Source: Henricia sp. BOLD:AAB3569 (taxonomy: Eukaryota; Echinodermata; Asteroidea; Spinulosida; Echinasteridae). From it: a stretch of DNA of 64,000 bases. The stretch covers positions 2,604,001 through 2,668,000 of the forward strand of contig JBBELK010000096.1 in NCBI GenBank assembly GCA_037783545.1, read 5' to 3'. A model generated the notes under the pieces. It was given only the letters and a program-made list of their open reading frames with translations, did no database searches and was not told the origin of the DNA. Of the stretch, positions 21,382 to 34,318 are shown piece by piece. Within the stretch, counting starts at the first letter, position 1, and each line of letters opens with the position of its first letter. A program made the translations under genes and the position numbers.

Positions 21382-23684
21382 ATGCAAAATTTGAAGTTGG
21401 GCGGAAAATGTCTTGACTTCAAAATTTTTCGACGTTTGGACCACACTTTGACCAAATTCCCGTCCCAAACAAGACTGAGCATGCGCACGAGTGATCAGGA
21501 GTACACGGACAGCCACGGTCTGCAGAGCAGGCAGGAAGCCCGGGCCCAGTTTTCCCTAAACTCTGAAATTTCTCGGCCATTTCCCGGCGAAAGTCTGTCA
21601 ATTTTTCAGGACAAGTGCGGAATATAGACTGTTTGGAGCATGCAAATTTTGAAGTTCGTCTGAAAATTTCTTGACTTCCAAATTTGCCGACGTTTGGACC
21701 ACACTTTGACCAAATTCCCGTCCCAAACAAGACTGAGCATGCGCACGAGTGATCAGGAGTACACGGACAGCCACAGTCTGCAGAGCAGGCAGGAAGCCCA
21801 GTTTTCCCTAAACTCTGAAATTTCTGGGCAATTTCCCGGCGAAAGTCTGTCAATTTTTCAGGACAAGTGCGGAATATAGACTGTTTGGAGCATGCAAAAT
21901 TTGAAGTTCGTCGGAAAATTTCTTGACTTCAAAATTTGCCGACGTTTGGACCACACTTTGACCAAATTCCCGTCCCAAACAAGACTGAGCATGCGCACGA
22001 GTGATCAGGAGTACACGGACAGCCACGGTCTGCAGAGCAGGCAGGAAGCCCAGTTTTCCCTAAACTCTGAAATTTCTCGGCCATTTCCCGGCGAAAGTCT
22101 GTCAATTTTTCAGGACAAGTGCGGAATATAGACTGTTTGGAGCATGCAAAATTTGAAGTACGTCGGAAAATTGTTGACTTCCAAATTTGCCGACGTTTGG
22201 ACAACACTTTGACCAAATTCCCGTCCCAAACAAGACTGAGCATGCGCACGAGTGATCAGGAATACACGGACAGCCACGGTCTGCAGAGCAGGCAGGAAGC
22301 CCGAGCCCAGTTTTCCCTAAACTCTGAAATTTCTCGGCAATTTCCCGGCGAAAGTCTGTCAATTTTTCAGGACAAGTGCGGAATATAGACTGTTTGGAGC
22401 ATGCAAAATTTGAAGTTCGTCGGAAAATTTCTTGACTTCCAAATTTGCCGACGTTTGGACCACACTTTGACCAAATTCCCGTCCCAAACAAGACTGAGCA
22501 TGCGCACGAGTGATCAGGAATACACGGACAGCCACGGTCTGCAGAGCAGGCAGGAAGCCCGAGCCCAGTTTTCCCTAAACTCTGAAATTTCTCGGCCATT
22601 TCCCGGCGAAAGTCTGTCACTTTTCCAGGACAAGTGCGGAATATAGACTGTTTGGAGCAAGCAAAATTTGAAGTACGTCGGAAAATTTCTTGACTTCCAA
22701 ATTTGCCGACGTTTGGACCACACTTTGACCAAATTCCCGTCCCATGCTCAGTCGAGCATGCGCACGAGTGATCAGGAGTACACGGACAGCCACGGTCTGC
22801 AGAGCAGGCAGGAAGCCCGGGCCCAGTTTTCCCTAAACTCTGAAATTTCTCGGCCATTTCCCGGCGAAAGTCTGTCAATTTTTCAGGACAAGTGTGGAAT
22901 ATAGACTGTTTGGAGCATGCAAAATTTGAAGTTGGGCGGAAAATGTCTTGACTTCAAAATTTTTCGACGTTTGGACCACACTTTGACCAAATTCCCGTCC
23001 CAAACAAGACTGAGCATGCGCACGAGTGATCAGGAGTACACGGACAGCCACGGTCTGCAGAGCAGGCAGGAAGCCCGGGCCCAGTTTTCCCTAAACTCTG
23101 AAATTTCTCGGCCATTTCCCGGCGAAAGTCTGTCAATTTTTCAGGACAAGTGCGGAATATAGACTGTTTGGAGCATGCAAATTTTGAAGTTCGTCTGAAA
23201 ATTTCTTGACTTCCAAATTTGCCGACGTTTGGACCACACTTTGACCAAATTCCCGTCCCAAACAAGACTGAGCATGCGCACGAGTGATCAGGAGTACACG
23301 GACAGCCACAGTCTGCAGAGCAGGCAGGAAGCCCAGTTTTCCCTAAACTCTGAAATTTCTCGGCAATTTCCCGGCGAAAGTCTGTCAATTTTTCAGGACA
23401 AGTGCGGAATATAGACTGTTTGGAGCATGCAAAATTTGAAGTTCGTCGGAAAATTTCTTGACTTCAAAATTTGCCGACGTTTGGACCACACTTTGACCAA
23501 ATTCCCGTCCCAAACAAGACTGAGCATGCGCACGAGTGATCAGGAGTACACGGACAGCCACGGTCTGCAGAGCAGGAAGGAAGCCCGAGCCCAGTTTTCC
23601 CTAAACTCTGAAATTTATCGGCCATTTCCCGGCGAAAGTCTGTCAATTTTTCAGGACAAGTGCGGAATATAGACTGTTTGGAGC

Positions 23685-23819
23685 ATGCAACATTTAAAGT
23701 TCGTCGGAAAATGTCTTGACTTCAAAATTTGCCGACGTTTGAACCACACTTTGACCAAATTCCCCGGCGAAAGTCTGTCAATTTTTCAGGACAAGTGCGA
23801 AATATAGACTGTTTGGAGC
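23685..23819 (+). repeat. Deletion monomer At (135 bp), copy 1
   Basis: It begins with the A head (ATGCAACATTTAAAG) and runs to CCAAATTCCC, then jumps straight to CGGCGAAAGTC. The missing part corresponds to monomer bases 81-203, 123 bp. Short runs of C lie at both breakpoints. The tail carries GTGCGAAATATAG. Confidence 0.93.
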
Positions 23820-25103
23820 ATGCAAAATTTGAAGTACGTCGGAAAATTTCTTGACTTCCAAATTTGCCGACGTTTGGACCACACTTTGACCAAATTCCCG
23901 TCCCAAACAAGACTGAGCATGCGCACGAGTGATCAGGAATACACGGACAGCCACGGTCTGCAGAGCAGGCAGGAAGCCCGAGCCCAGTTTTCCCTAAACT
24001 CTGAAATTTCTCGGCCATTTCCCGGCGAAAGTCTGTCAATTTTCCAGGACAAGTGCGGAATATAGACTGTTTGGAGCAAGCAAAATTTGAAGTACGTCGG
24101 AAAATTTCTTGACTTCCAAATTTGCCGACGTTTGGACCACACTTTGACCAAATTCCCGTCCCATGCTCAGTCGAGCATGCGCACGAGTGATCAGGAGTAC
24201 ACGGACAGCCACGGTCTGCAGAGCAGGCAGGAAGCCCGGGCCCAGTTTTCCCTAAACTCTGAAATTTCTCGGCCATTTCCCGGCGAAAGTCTGTCAATTT
24301 TTCAGGACAAGTGTGGAATATAGACTGTTTTGAGCATGCAAAATTTGAAGTTGGGCGGAAAATGTCTTGACTTCAAAATTTTTCGACGTTTGGACCACAC
24401 TTTGACCAAATTCCCGTCCCAAACAAGACTGAGCATGCGCACGAGTGATCAGGAGTACACGGACAGCCACGGTCTGCAGAGCAGGCAGGAAGCCCGGGCC
24501 CAGTTTTCCCTAAACTCTGAAATTTCTCGGCCATTTCCCGGCGAAAGTCTGTCAATTTTTCAGGACAAGTGCGGAATATAGACTGTTTGGAGCATGCAAA
24601 TTTTGAAGTTCGTCTGAAAATTTCTTGACTTCCAAATTTGCCGACGTTTGGACCACACTTTGACCAAATTCCCGTCCCAAACAAGACTGAGCATGCGCAC
24701 GAGTGATCAGGAGTACACGGACAGCCACAGTCTGCAGAGCAGGCAGGAAGCCCAGTTTTCCCTAAACTCTGAAATTTCTCGGCAATTTCCCGGCGAAAGT
24801 CTGTCAATTTTTCAGGACAAGTGCGGAATATAGACTGTTTGGAGCATGCAAAATTTGAAGTTCGTCGGAAAATTTCTTGACTTCAAAATTTGCCGACGTT
24901 TGGACCACACTTTGACCAAATTCCCGTCCCAAACAAGACTGAGCATGCGCACGAGTGATCAGGAGTACACGGACAGCCACGGTCTGCAGAGCAGGAAGGA
25001 AGCCCGAGCCCAGTTTTCCCTAAACTCTGAAATTTATCGGCCATTTCCCGGCGAAAGTCTGTCAATTTTTCAGGACAAGTGCGGAATATAGACTGTTTGG
25101 AGC

Positions 25104-25238
25104 ATGCAACATTTAAAGTTCGTCGGAAAATGTCTTGACTTCAAAATTTGCCGACGTTTGAACCACACTTTGACCAAATTCCCCGGCGAAAGTCTGTCAA
25201 TTTTTCAGGACAAGTGCGAAATATAGACTGTTTGGAGC
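25104..25238 (+). repeat. Deletion monomer At (135 bp), copy 2
   Basis: It has the same junction, head and GTGCGAAAT tail as the copy at 23685, lying 1419 bp further on as part of the tandem higher-order repeat. Confidence 0.93.
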
Positions 25239-28200
25239 ATGCAAAATTTGAAGTACGTCGGAAAATTTCTTGACTTCCAAATTTGCCGACGTTTGGACCA
25301 CACTTTGACCAAATTCCCGTCCCAAACAAGACTGAGCATGCGCACGAGTGATCAGGAATACACGGACAGCCACGGTCTGCAGAGCAGGCAGGAAGCCCGA
25401 GCCCAGTTTTCCCTAAACTCTGAAATTTCTCGGCCATTTCCCGGCGAAAGTCTGTCAATTTTCCAGGACAAGTGCGGAATATAGACTGTTTGGAGCAAGC
25501 AAAATTTGAAGTACGTCGGAAAATTTCTTGACTTCCAAATTTGCCGACGTTTGGACCACACTTTGACCAAATTCCCGTCCCATGCTCAGTCGAGCATGCG
25601 CACGAGTGATCAGGAGTACACGGACAGCCACGGTCTGCAGAGCAGGCAGGAAGCCCGAGCCCAGTTTTCCCCAAACTCTGAAATTTCTCGGCCATTTCTC
25701 GGCGAAAGTCTGTCAATTTTTCAGGACAAGTGTGGAATATAGACTGTTTGGAGCATGCAAAATTTGAAGTTGGGCGGAAAATGTCTTGACTTCCAAATTT
25801 GCCGACGTTTGGACCACACTTTGACCAAATTCCCCTCCCAAACAAGACTGAGCATGCGCACGAGTGATCAGGAGTACACGGACAGCCACGGTCTGCAGAG
25901 CAGGCAGGAAGCCCGAGCCCAGTTTTCCCCAAACTCTGAAATTTCTCGGCCATTTCCCGGCGAAAGTCTGTCAATATTTCAGGACAAGTGCGGAATATAG
26001 ACTGTTTGGAGCATGCAAAATTTGAAGTTCGTCGGAAAATGTCTTGACTTCAAAAATTTTCGACGTTTGGACCACACTTTGACCAAATTCCCGTCCCAAA
26101 CAAGACTGAGCATGCGCACGAGTGATCAGGAGTACACGGACAGCCACGGTCTGCAGAGCAGGCAGGAAGCCCGGGCCCAGTTTTCCCTAAACTCTGAAAT
26201 TTCTCGGCCATTTCCCGGCGAAAGTCTGTCAATTTTTCAGGACAAGTGCGGAATATAGACTGTTTGGAGCATGCAAATTTTGAAGTTCGTCTGAAAATGT
26301 CTTGACTTCCAAATTTGCCGACGTTTGGACCACACTTTGACCAAATTCCCGTCCCAAACAAGACTGAGCATGCGCACGAGTGATCAGGAGTACACGGACA
26401 GCCACAGTCTGCAGAGCAGGCAGGAAGCCCAGTTTTCCCTAAACTCTGAAATTTCTCGGCCATTTCCTGGCGAAAGTCTGTCAATTTTTCAGGACAAGTG
26501 TGGAATATAGACTGTTTGGAGCATGCAAAATTTGAAGTTGGGCGGAAAATGTCTTGACTTCCAAATTTGCCGACGTTTGGACCACACTTTGACCAAATTC
26601 CCGTCCCAAACAAGACTGAGCATGCGCACGAGTGATCAGGAGTACATGGACAGCCACAGTCTGCAGAGCAGGCAGGAAGCCCAGTTTTCCCTAAACTCTG
26701 AAATTTCTCGGCCATTTCCCGGCGAAAGTCTGTCAATTTTTCAGGACAAGTGCGGAATATAGACTGTTTGGAGCATGCAAAATTTGAAGTTGGTCGGAAA
26801 ATTTCTTGACTTCCAAATTTGCCGACGTTTGGACCACACTTTGACCAAATTCCCCTCCCAAACAAGACTGAGCATGCGCACGAGTGATCAGGAGTACACG
26901 GACAGCCACGGTCTGCAGAGCAGGCAGGAAGCCCGTGCCCAGTTTTCCCCAAACTCTGAAATTTCTCGGCCATTTCCCGGCGAAAGTCTGTCAATTTTTC
27001 AGGACAAGTGCGGAATATAGACTGTTTGGAGCATGCAAATTTTGAAGTTCGTCTGAAAATTTCTTGACTTCCAAATTTGCCGACGTTTGGACCACACTTT
27101 GACCAAATTCCCGTCCCAAACAAGACTGAGCATGCGCACGAGTGATCAGGAGTACACGGACAGCCACAGTCTGCAGAGCAGGCAGGAAGCCCAGTTTTCC
27201 CTAAACTCTGAAATTTCTCGGCCATTTCCTGGCGAAAGTCTGTCAATTTTTCAGGACAAGTGTGGAATATAGACTGTTTGGAGCATGCAAAATTTGAAGT
27301 TGGGCGGAAAATGTCTTGACTTCCAAATTTGCCGACGTTTGGACCACACTTTGACCAAATTCCCGTCCCAAACAAGACTGAGCATGCGCACGAGTGATCA
27401 GGAGTACATGGACAGCCACAGTCTGCAGAGCAGGCAGGAAGCCCAGTTTTCCCTAAACTCTGAAATTTCTCGGCCATTTCCCGGCGAAAGTCTGTCAATT
27501 TTTCAGGACAAGTGCGGAATATAGACTGTTTGGAGCATGCAACATTTAAAGTTCGTCGGAAAATGTCTTGACTTCAAAATTTGCCGACGTTTGAACCACA
27601 CTTTGACCAAATTCCCGTCCCAAACAAGACTGAGCATGCGCACGAGTGATCAGGAGTACACGGACAGCCACGGTCTGCAGAGCAGGCAGGAAGCCCAGTT
27701 TTCCCTAAACTCTGAAATTTCTCGGCCATTTCCCGGCGAAAGTCTGTCAATTTTTCAGGACAAGTGCGGAATATAGACTGTTTGGAGCATGCAAAATTTG
27801 AAGTACGTCGGAAAATTGTTGACTTCCAAATTTGCCGACGTTTGGACAACACTTTGACCAAATTCCCGTCCCAAACAAGACTGAGCATGCGCACGAGTGA
27901 TCAGGAATACACGGACAGCCACGGTCTGCAGAGCAGGCAGGAAGCCCGAGCCCAGTTTTCCCTAAACTCTGAAATTTCTCGGCAATTTCCCGGCGAAAGT
28001 CTGTCAATTTTTCAGGACAAGTGCGGAATATAGACTGTTTGGAGCATGCAAAATTTGAAGTTCGTCGGAAAATTTCTTGACTTCCAAATTTGCCGACGTT
28101 TGGACCACACTTTGACCAAATTCCCGTCCCAAACAAGACTGAGCATGCGCACGAGTGATCAGGAATACACGGACAGCCACGGTCTGCAGAGCAGGCAGGA

Positions 28201-30864
28201 AGCCCGAGCCCAGTTTTCCCTAAACTCTGAAATTTCTCGGCCATTTCCCGGCGAAAGTCTGTCACTTTTCCAGGACAAGTGCGGAATATAGACTGTTTGG
28301 AGCAAGCAAAATTTGAAGTACGTCGGAAAATTTCTTGACTTCCAAATTTGCCGACGTTTGGACCACACTTTGACCAAATTCCCGTCCCATGCTCAGTCGA
28401 GCATGCGCACGAGTGATCAGGAGTACACGGACAGCCACGGTCTGCAGAGCAGGCAGGAAGCCCGAGCCCAGTTTTCCCCAAACTCTGAAATTTCTCGGCC
28501 ATTTCTCGGCGAAAGTCTGTCAATTTTTCAGGACAAGTGTGGAATATAGACTGTTTGGAGCATGCAAAATTTGAAGTTGGGCGGAAAATGTCTTGACTTC
28601 AAAATTTTTCGACGTTTGGACCACACTTTGACCAAATTCCCGTCCCAAACAAGACTGAGCATGCGCACGAGTGATCAGGAGTACACGGACAGCCACGGTC
28701 TGCAGAGCAGGCAGGAAGCCCGGGCCCAGTTTTCCCTAAACTCTGAAATTTCTCGGCCATTTCCCGGCGAAAGTCTGTCAATTTTTCAGGACAAGTGCGG
28801 AATATAGACTGTTTGGAGCATGCAAATTTTGAAGTTCGTCTGAAAATTTCTTGATTTCCAAATTTGCCGACGTTTGGACCACACTTTGACCAAATTCCCG
28901 TCCCAAACAAGACTGAGCATGCGCACGAGTGATCAGGAGTACACGGACAGCCACAGTCTGCAGAGCAGGCAGGAAGCCCAGTTTTCCCTAAACTCTGAAA
29001 TTTCTGGGCAATTTCCCGGCGAAAGTCTGTCAATTTTTCAGGACAAGTGCGGAATATAGACTGTTTGGAGCATGCAAAATTTGAAGTTCGTCGGAAAATT
29101 TCTTGACTTCAAAATTTGCCGACGTTTGGACCACACTTTGACCAAATTCCCGTCCCAAACAAGACTGAGCATGCGCACGAGTGATCAGGAGTACACGGAC
29201 AGCCACGGTCTGCAGAGCAGGCAGGAAGCCCAGTTTTCCCTAAACTCTGAAATTTCTCGGCCATTTCCCGGCGAAAGTCTGTCAATTTTTCAGGACAAGT
29301 GCGGAATATAGACTGTTTGGAGCATGCAAAATTTGAAGTACGTCGGAAAATTGTTGACTTCCAAATTTGCCGACGTTTGGACAACACTTTGACCAAATTC
29401 CCGTCCCAAACAAGACTGAGCATGCGCACGAGTGATCAGGAATACACGGACAGCCACGGTCTGCAGAGCAGGCAGGAAGCCCGAGCCCAGTTTTCCCTAA
29501 ACTCTGAAATTTCTCGGCAATTTCCCGGCGAAAGTCTGTCAATTTTTCAGGACAAGTGCGGAATATAGACTGTTTGGAGCATGCAAAATTTGAAGTTCGT
29601 CGGAAAATTTCTTGACTTCCAAATTTGCCGACGTTTGGACCACACTTTGACCAAATTCCCGTCCCAAACAAGACTGAGCATGCGCACGAGTGATCAGGAA
29701 TACACGGACAGCCACGGTCTGCAGAGCAGGCAGGAAGCCCGAGCCCAGTTTTCCCTAAACTCTGAAATTTCTCGGCCATTTCCCGGCGAAAGTCTGTCAC
29801 TTTTCCAGGACAAGTGCGGAATATAGACTGTTTGGAGCAAGCAAAATTTGAAGTACGTCGGAAAATTTCTTGACTTCCAAATTTGCCGACGTTTGGACCA
29901 CACTTTGACCAAATTCCCGTCCCATGCTCAGTCGAGCATGCGCACGAGTGATCAGGAGTACACGGACAGCCACGGTCTGCAGAGCAGGCAGGAAGCCCGG
30001 GCCCAGTTTTCCCTAAACTCTGAAATTTCTCGGCCATTTCCCGGCGAAAGTCTGTCAATTTTTCAGGACAAGTGTGGAATATAGACTGTTTGGAGCATGC
30101 AAAATTTGAAGTTGGGCGGAAAATGTCTTGACTTCAAAATTTTTCGACGTTTGGACCACACTTTGACCAAATTCCCGTCCCAAACAAGACTGAGCATGCG
30201 CACGAGTGATCAGGAGTACACGGACAGCCACGGTCTGCAGAGCAGGCAGGAAGCCCGGGCCCAGTTTTCCCTAAACTCTGAAATTTCTCGGCCATTTCCC
30301 GGCGAAAGTCTGTCAATTTTTCAGGACAAGTGCGGAATATAGACTGTTTGGAGCATGCAAATTTTGAAGTTCGTCTGAAAATTTCTTGACTTCCAAATTT
30401 GCCGACGTTTGGACCACACTTTGACAAAATTCCCGTCCCAAACAAGACTGAGCATGCGCACGAGTGATCAGGAGTACACGGACAGCCACAGTCTGCAGAG
30501 CAGGCAGGAAGCCCAGTTTTCCCTAAACTCTGAAATTTCTCGGCAATTTCCCGGCGAAAGTCTGTCAATTTTTCAGGACAAGTGCGGAATATAGACTGTT
30601 TGGAGCATGCAAAATTTGAAGTTCGTCGGAAAATTTCTTGACTTCAAAATTTGCCGACGTTTGGACCACACTTTGACCAAATTCCCGTCCCAAACAAGAC
30701 TGAGCATGCGCACGAGTGATCAGGAGTACACGGACAGCCACGGTCTGCAGAGCAGGAAGGAAGCCCGAGCCCAGTTTTCCCTAAACTCTGAAATTTATCG
30801 GCCATTTCCCGGCGAAAGTCTGTCAATTTTTCAGGACAAGTGCGGAATATAGACTGTTTGGAGC

Positions 30865-30999
30865 ATGCAACATTTAAAGTTCGTCGGAAAATGTCTTGAC
30901 TTCAAAATTTGCCGACGTTTGAACCACACTTTGACCAAATTCCCCGGCGAAAGTCTGTCAATTTTTCAGGACAAGTGCGAAATATAGACTGTTTGGAGC
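30865..30999 (+). repeat. Deletion monomer At (135 bp), copy 3
   Basis: It has the identical deletion junction (AAATTCCCCGGCGAAAG) and GTGCGAAAT tail. It lies 5761 bp from copy 2, inside the long duplication described for this region. Confidence 0.93.
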
Positions 31000-31773
31000 A
31001 TGCAAAATTTGAAGTACGTCGGAAAATTTCTTGACTTCCAAATTTGCCGACGTTTGGACCACACTTTGACCAAATTCCCGTCCCAAACAAGACTGAGCAT
31101 GCGCACGAGTGATCAGGAATACACGGACAGCCACGGTCTGCAGAGCAGGCAGGAAGCCCGAGCCCAGTTTTCCCTAAACTCTGAAATTTCTCGGCCATTT
31201 CCCGGCGAAAGTCTGTCAATTTTCCAGGACAAGTGCGGAATATAGACTGTTTGGAGCAAGCAAAATTTGGAGTACGTCGGAAAATTTCTTGACTTCCAAA
31301 TTTGCCGACGTTTGGACCACACTTTGACCAAATTCCCGTCCCATGCTCAGTCGAGCATGCGCACGAGTGATCAGGAGTACACGGACAGCCACGGTCTGCA
31401 GAGCAGGCAGGAAGCCCGAGCCCAGTTTTCCCCAAACTCTGAAATTTCTCGGCCATTTCTCGGCGAAAGTCTGTCAATTTTTCAGGACAAGTGTGGAATA
31501 TAGACTGTTTGGAGCATGCAAAATTTGAAGTTGGGCGGAAAATGTCTTGACTTCCAAATTTGCCGACGTTTGGACCACACTTTGACCAAATTCCCCTCCC
31601 AAACAAGACTGAGCATGCGCACGAGTGATCAGGAGTACACGGACAGCCACGGTCTGCAGAGCAGGCAGGAAGCCCGAGCCCAGTTTTCCCCAAACTCTGA
31701 AATTTCTCGGCCATTTCCCGGCGAAAGTCTGTCAATATTTCAGGACAAGTGCGGAATATAGACTGTTTGGAGC

Positions 31774-32032
31774 ATGCAAAATTTGAAGTTCGTCGGAAAA
31801 TGTCTTGACTTCAGAAAATTTTCGACGTTTGGACCACACTTTGACCAAATTCCCGTCCCAAACAAGACTGAGCATGCGCACGAGTGATCAGGAGTACACG
31901 GACAGCCACGGTCTGCAGAGCAGGCAGGAAGCCCGGGCCCAGTTTTCCCTAAACTCTGAAATTTCTCGGCCATTTCCCGGCGAAAGTCTGTCAATTTTTC
32001 AGGACAAGTGCGGAATATAGACTGTTTGGAGC
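31774..32032 (+). repeat. K monomer with 1-bp insertion (259 bp)
   Basis: It reads CTTCAGAAAATTTTCG at about 31814, where the related K monomers at 26013, 40127 and 47717 read CTTCAAAAATTTTCG. The extra G makes 259 bp and is private to this copy, so it arose after the duplication that produced the copy of 26013. Confidence 0.88.
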
Positions 32033-34318
32033 ATGCAAATTTTGAAGTTCGTCTGAAAATGTCTTGACTTCCAAATTTGCCGACGTTTGGACCACACTTT
32101 GACCAAATTCCCGTCCCAAACAAGACTGAGCATGCGCACGAGTGATCAGGAGTACACGGACAGCCACAGTCTGCAGAGCAGGCAGGAAGCCCAGTTTTCC
32201 CTAAACTCTGAAATTTCTCGGCCATTTCCTGGCGAAAGTCTGTCAATTGTTCAGGACAAGTGTGGAATATAGACTGTTTGGAGCATGCAAAATTTGAAGT
32301 TGGGCGGAAAATGTCTTGACTTCCAAATTTGCCGACGTTTGGACCACACTTTGACCAAATTCCCGTCCCAAACAAGACTGAGCATGCGCACGAGTGATCA
32401 GGAGTACATGGACAGCCACAGTCTGCAGAGCAGGCAGGAAGCCCAGTTTTCCCTAAACTCTGAAATTTCTCGGCCATTTCCCGGCGAAAGTCTGTCAATT
32501 TTTCAGGACAAGTGCGGAATATAGACTGTTTGGAGCATGCAAAATTTGAAGTTGGTCGGAAAATTTCTTGACTTCCAAATTTGCCGACGTTTGGACCACA
32601 CTTTGACCAAATTCCCCTCCCAAACAAGACTGAGCATGCGCACGAGTGATCAGGAGTACACGGACAGCCACGGTCTGCAGAGCAGGCAGGAAGCCCGTGC
32701 CCAGTTTTCCCCAAACTCTGAAATTTCTCGGCCATTTCCCGGCGAAAGTCTGTCAATTTTTCAGGACAAGTGCGGAATATAGACTGTTTGGAGCATGCAA
32801 ATTTTGAAGTTCGTCTGAAAATTTCTTGACTTCCAAATTTGCCGACGTTTGGACCACACTTTGACCAAATTCCCGTCCCAAACAAGACTGAGCATGCGCA
32901 CGAGTGATCAGGAGTACACGGACAGCCACAGTCTACAGAGCAGGCAGGAAGCCCAGTTTTCCCTAAACTCTGAAATTTCTCGGCCATTTCCTGGCGAAAG
33001 TCTGTCAATTTTTCAGGACAAGTGTGGAATATAGACTGTTTGGAGCATGCAAAATTTGAAGTTGGGCGGAAAATGTCTTGACTTCCAAATTTGCCGACGT
33101 TTGGACCACACTTTGACCAAATTCCCGTCCCAAACAAGACTGAGCATGCGCACGAGTGATCAGGAGTACATGGACAGCCACAGTCTGCAGAGCAGGCAGG
33201 AAGCCCAGTTTTCCCTAAACTCTGAAATTTCTCGGCCATTTCCCGGCGAAAGTCTGTCAATTTTTCAGGACAAGTGCGGAATATAGACTGTTTGGAGCAT
33301 GCAAAATTTGAAGTTGGTCGGAAAATTTCTTGACTTCCAAATTTGCCGACGTTTGGACCACACTTTGACCAAATTCCCCTCCCAAACAAGACTGAGCATG
33401 CGCACGAGTGATCAGGAGTACACGGACAGCCACGGTCTGCAGAGCAGGCAGGAAGCCCGTGCCCAGTTTTCCCCAAACTCTGAAATTTCTCGGCCATTTC
33501 CCGGCGAAAGTCTGTCAATTTTTCAGGACAAGTGCGGAATATAGACTGTTTGGAGCATGCAAATTTTGAAGTTCGTCTGAAAATTTCTTGACTTCCAAAT
33601 TTGCCGACGTTTGGACCACACTTTGACCAAATTCCCGTCCCAAACAAGACTGAGCATGCGCACGAGTGATCAGGAGTACACGGACAGCCACAGTCTACAG
33701 AGCAGGCAGGAAGCCCAGTTTTCCCTAAACTCTGAAATTTCTCGGCCATTTCCTGGCGAAAGTCTGTCAATTTTTCAGGACAAGTGTGGAATATAGACTG
33801 TTTGGAGCATGCAAAATTTGAAGTTGGGCGGAAAATGTCTTGACTTCCAAATTTGCCGACGTTTGGACCACACTTTGACCAAATTCCCGTCCCAAACAAG
33901 ACTGAGCATGCGCACGAGTGATCAGGAGTACATGGACAGCCACAGTCTGCAGAGCAGGCAGGAAGCCCAGTTTTCCCTAAACTCTGAAATTTCTCGGCCA
34001 TTTCCCGGCGAAAGTCTGTCAATTTTTCAGGACAAGTGCGGAATATAGACTGTTTGGAGCATGCAAAATTTGAAGTTGGTCGGAAAATTTCTTGACTTCC
34101 AAATTTGCCGACGTTTGGACCACACTTTGACCAAATTCCCCTCCCAAACAAGACTGAGCATGCGCACGAGTGATCAGGAGTACACGGACAGCCACGGTCT
34201 GCAGAGCAGGCAGGAAGCCCGTGCCCAGTTTTCCCCAAACTCTGAAATTTCTCGGCCATTTCCCGGCGAAAGTCTGTCAATATTTCAGGACAAGTGCGGA
34301 ATATAGACTGTTTGGAGC
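32033..34318 (+). repeat. 762-bp trimer higher-order repeat, exactly three copies
   Basis: D2-Gq-L (252 + 252 + 258 bp) repeats at 32033, 32795 and 33557 and ends at 34318. The first D2 has AAAATGTCTTGAC while the next two have AAAATTTCTTGAC. The second and third share the private change GTCTACAGAG (32935 and 33697), which destroys the CTGCAG site, so they are the youngest pair. The L monomers all carry CCCCTCCC and GAAGCCCGTGCCC. Confidence 0.94.

Larger units (their letters stand above)
16780..22658 (+). repeat. Mixed block with partial 2556-bp and 2040-bp duplications
   Basis: Order by start: H 16780, Gq 17038, K 17296, Gq 17549, L 17801, M 18059, A 18317, V 18569, F 18826, H 19084, Gk 19342, D2 19600, K 19852, Gq 20105, L/M mosaic 20357, A 20615, V 20867, F/H mosaic 21124, Gk 21382, D2 21640, Fk 21892, V 22144, F 22401. 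K-Gq at 17296 recurs at 19852 (2556 bp) with the same extra T in GGAGTTACACGG. Gk-D2 at 19342 recurs at 21382 (2040 bp). The block as a whole does not form a clean higher-order repeat. Confidence 0.9.
22659..25496 (+). repeat. 1419-bp higher-order repeat, two copies
   Basis: Order H-Gk-D2-Fk-At-Y occupies 22659-24077 and 24078-25496. The unit includes a 252-bp D2 and the 135-bp At deletion monomer, which gives 1419 bp. A private difference is GACTGTTTTGAGCATGC at about 24330 in the second copy against TTTGGAGCATGC in the first. The first H is preceded by GTCACTTTTCCAGG, a mark of the F monomer at 22401, so the left edge is a clean junction. Confidence 0.92.
25497..32032 (+). repeat. Mixed block sharing copies with 18.3-25.5 kb
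   Basis: Order by start: H 25497, Gq 25755, K 26013, D2 26271, Gq 26523, L 26775, D2 27033, Gq 27285, A 27537, V 27789, F 28046, H 28304, Gk 28562, D2 28820, Fk 29072, V 29324, F 29581, H 29839, Gk 30097, D2 30355, Fk 30607, At 30865, Y 31000, H 31258, Gq 31516, K 31774. Three long offsets explain most of it: 27537-29070 matches 18317-19850 (9220 bp), 28562-31515 matches 21382-24335 (7180 bp), and 29850-33290 matches 24090-27530 (5761-5762 bp). Confidence 0.9.

Noticed and set aside
31740-34280. Minus-strand frames of several hundred codons as a repetitive cysteine-rich protein gene
   Set aside because: Openness follows from unit length being a multiple of three. A fixed stop in K, M, A and Fk monomers, one-base shifts in V, and mostly residue-changing variants argue against selection for a protein.
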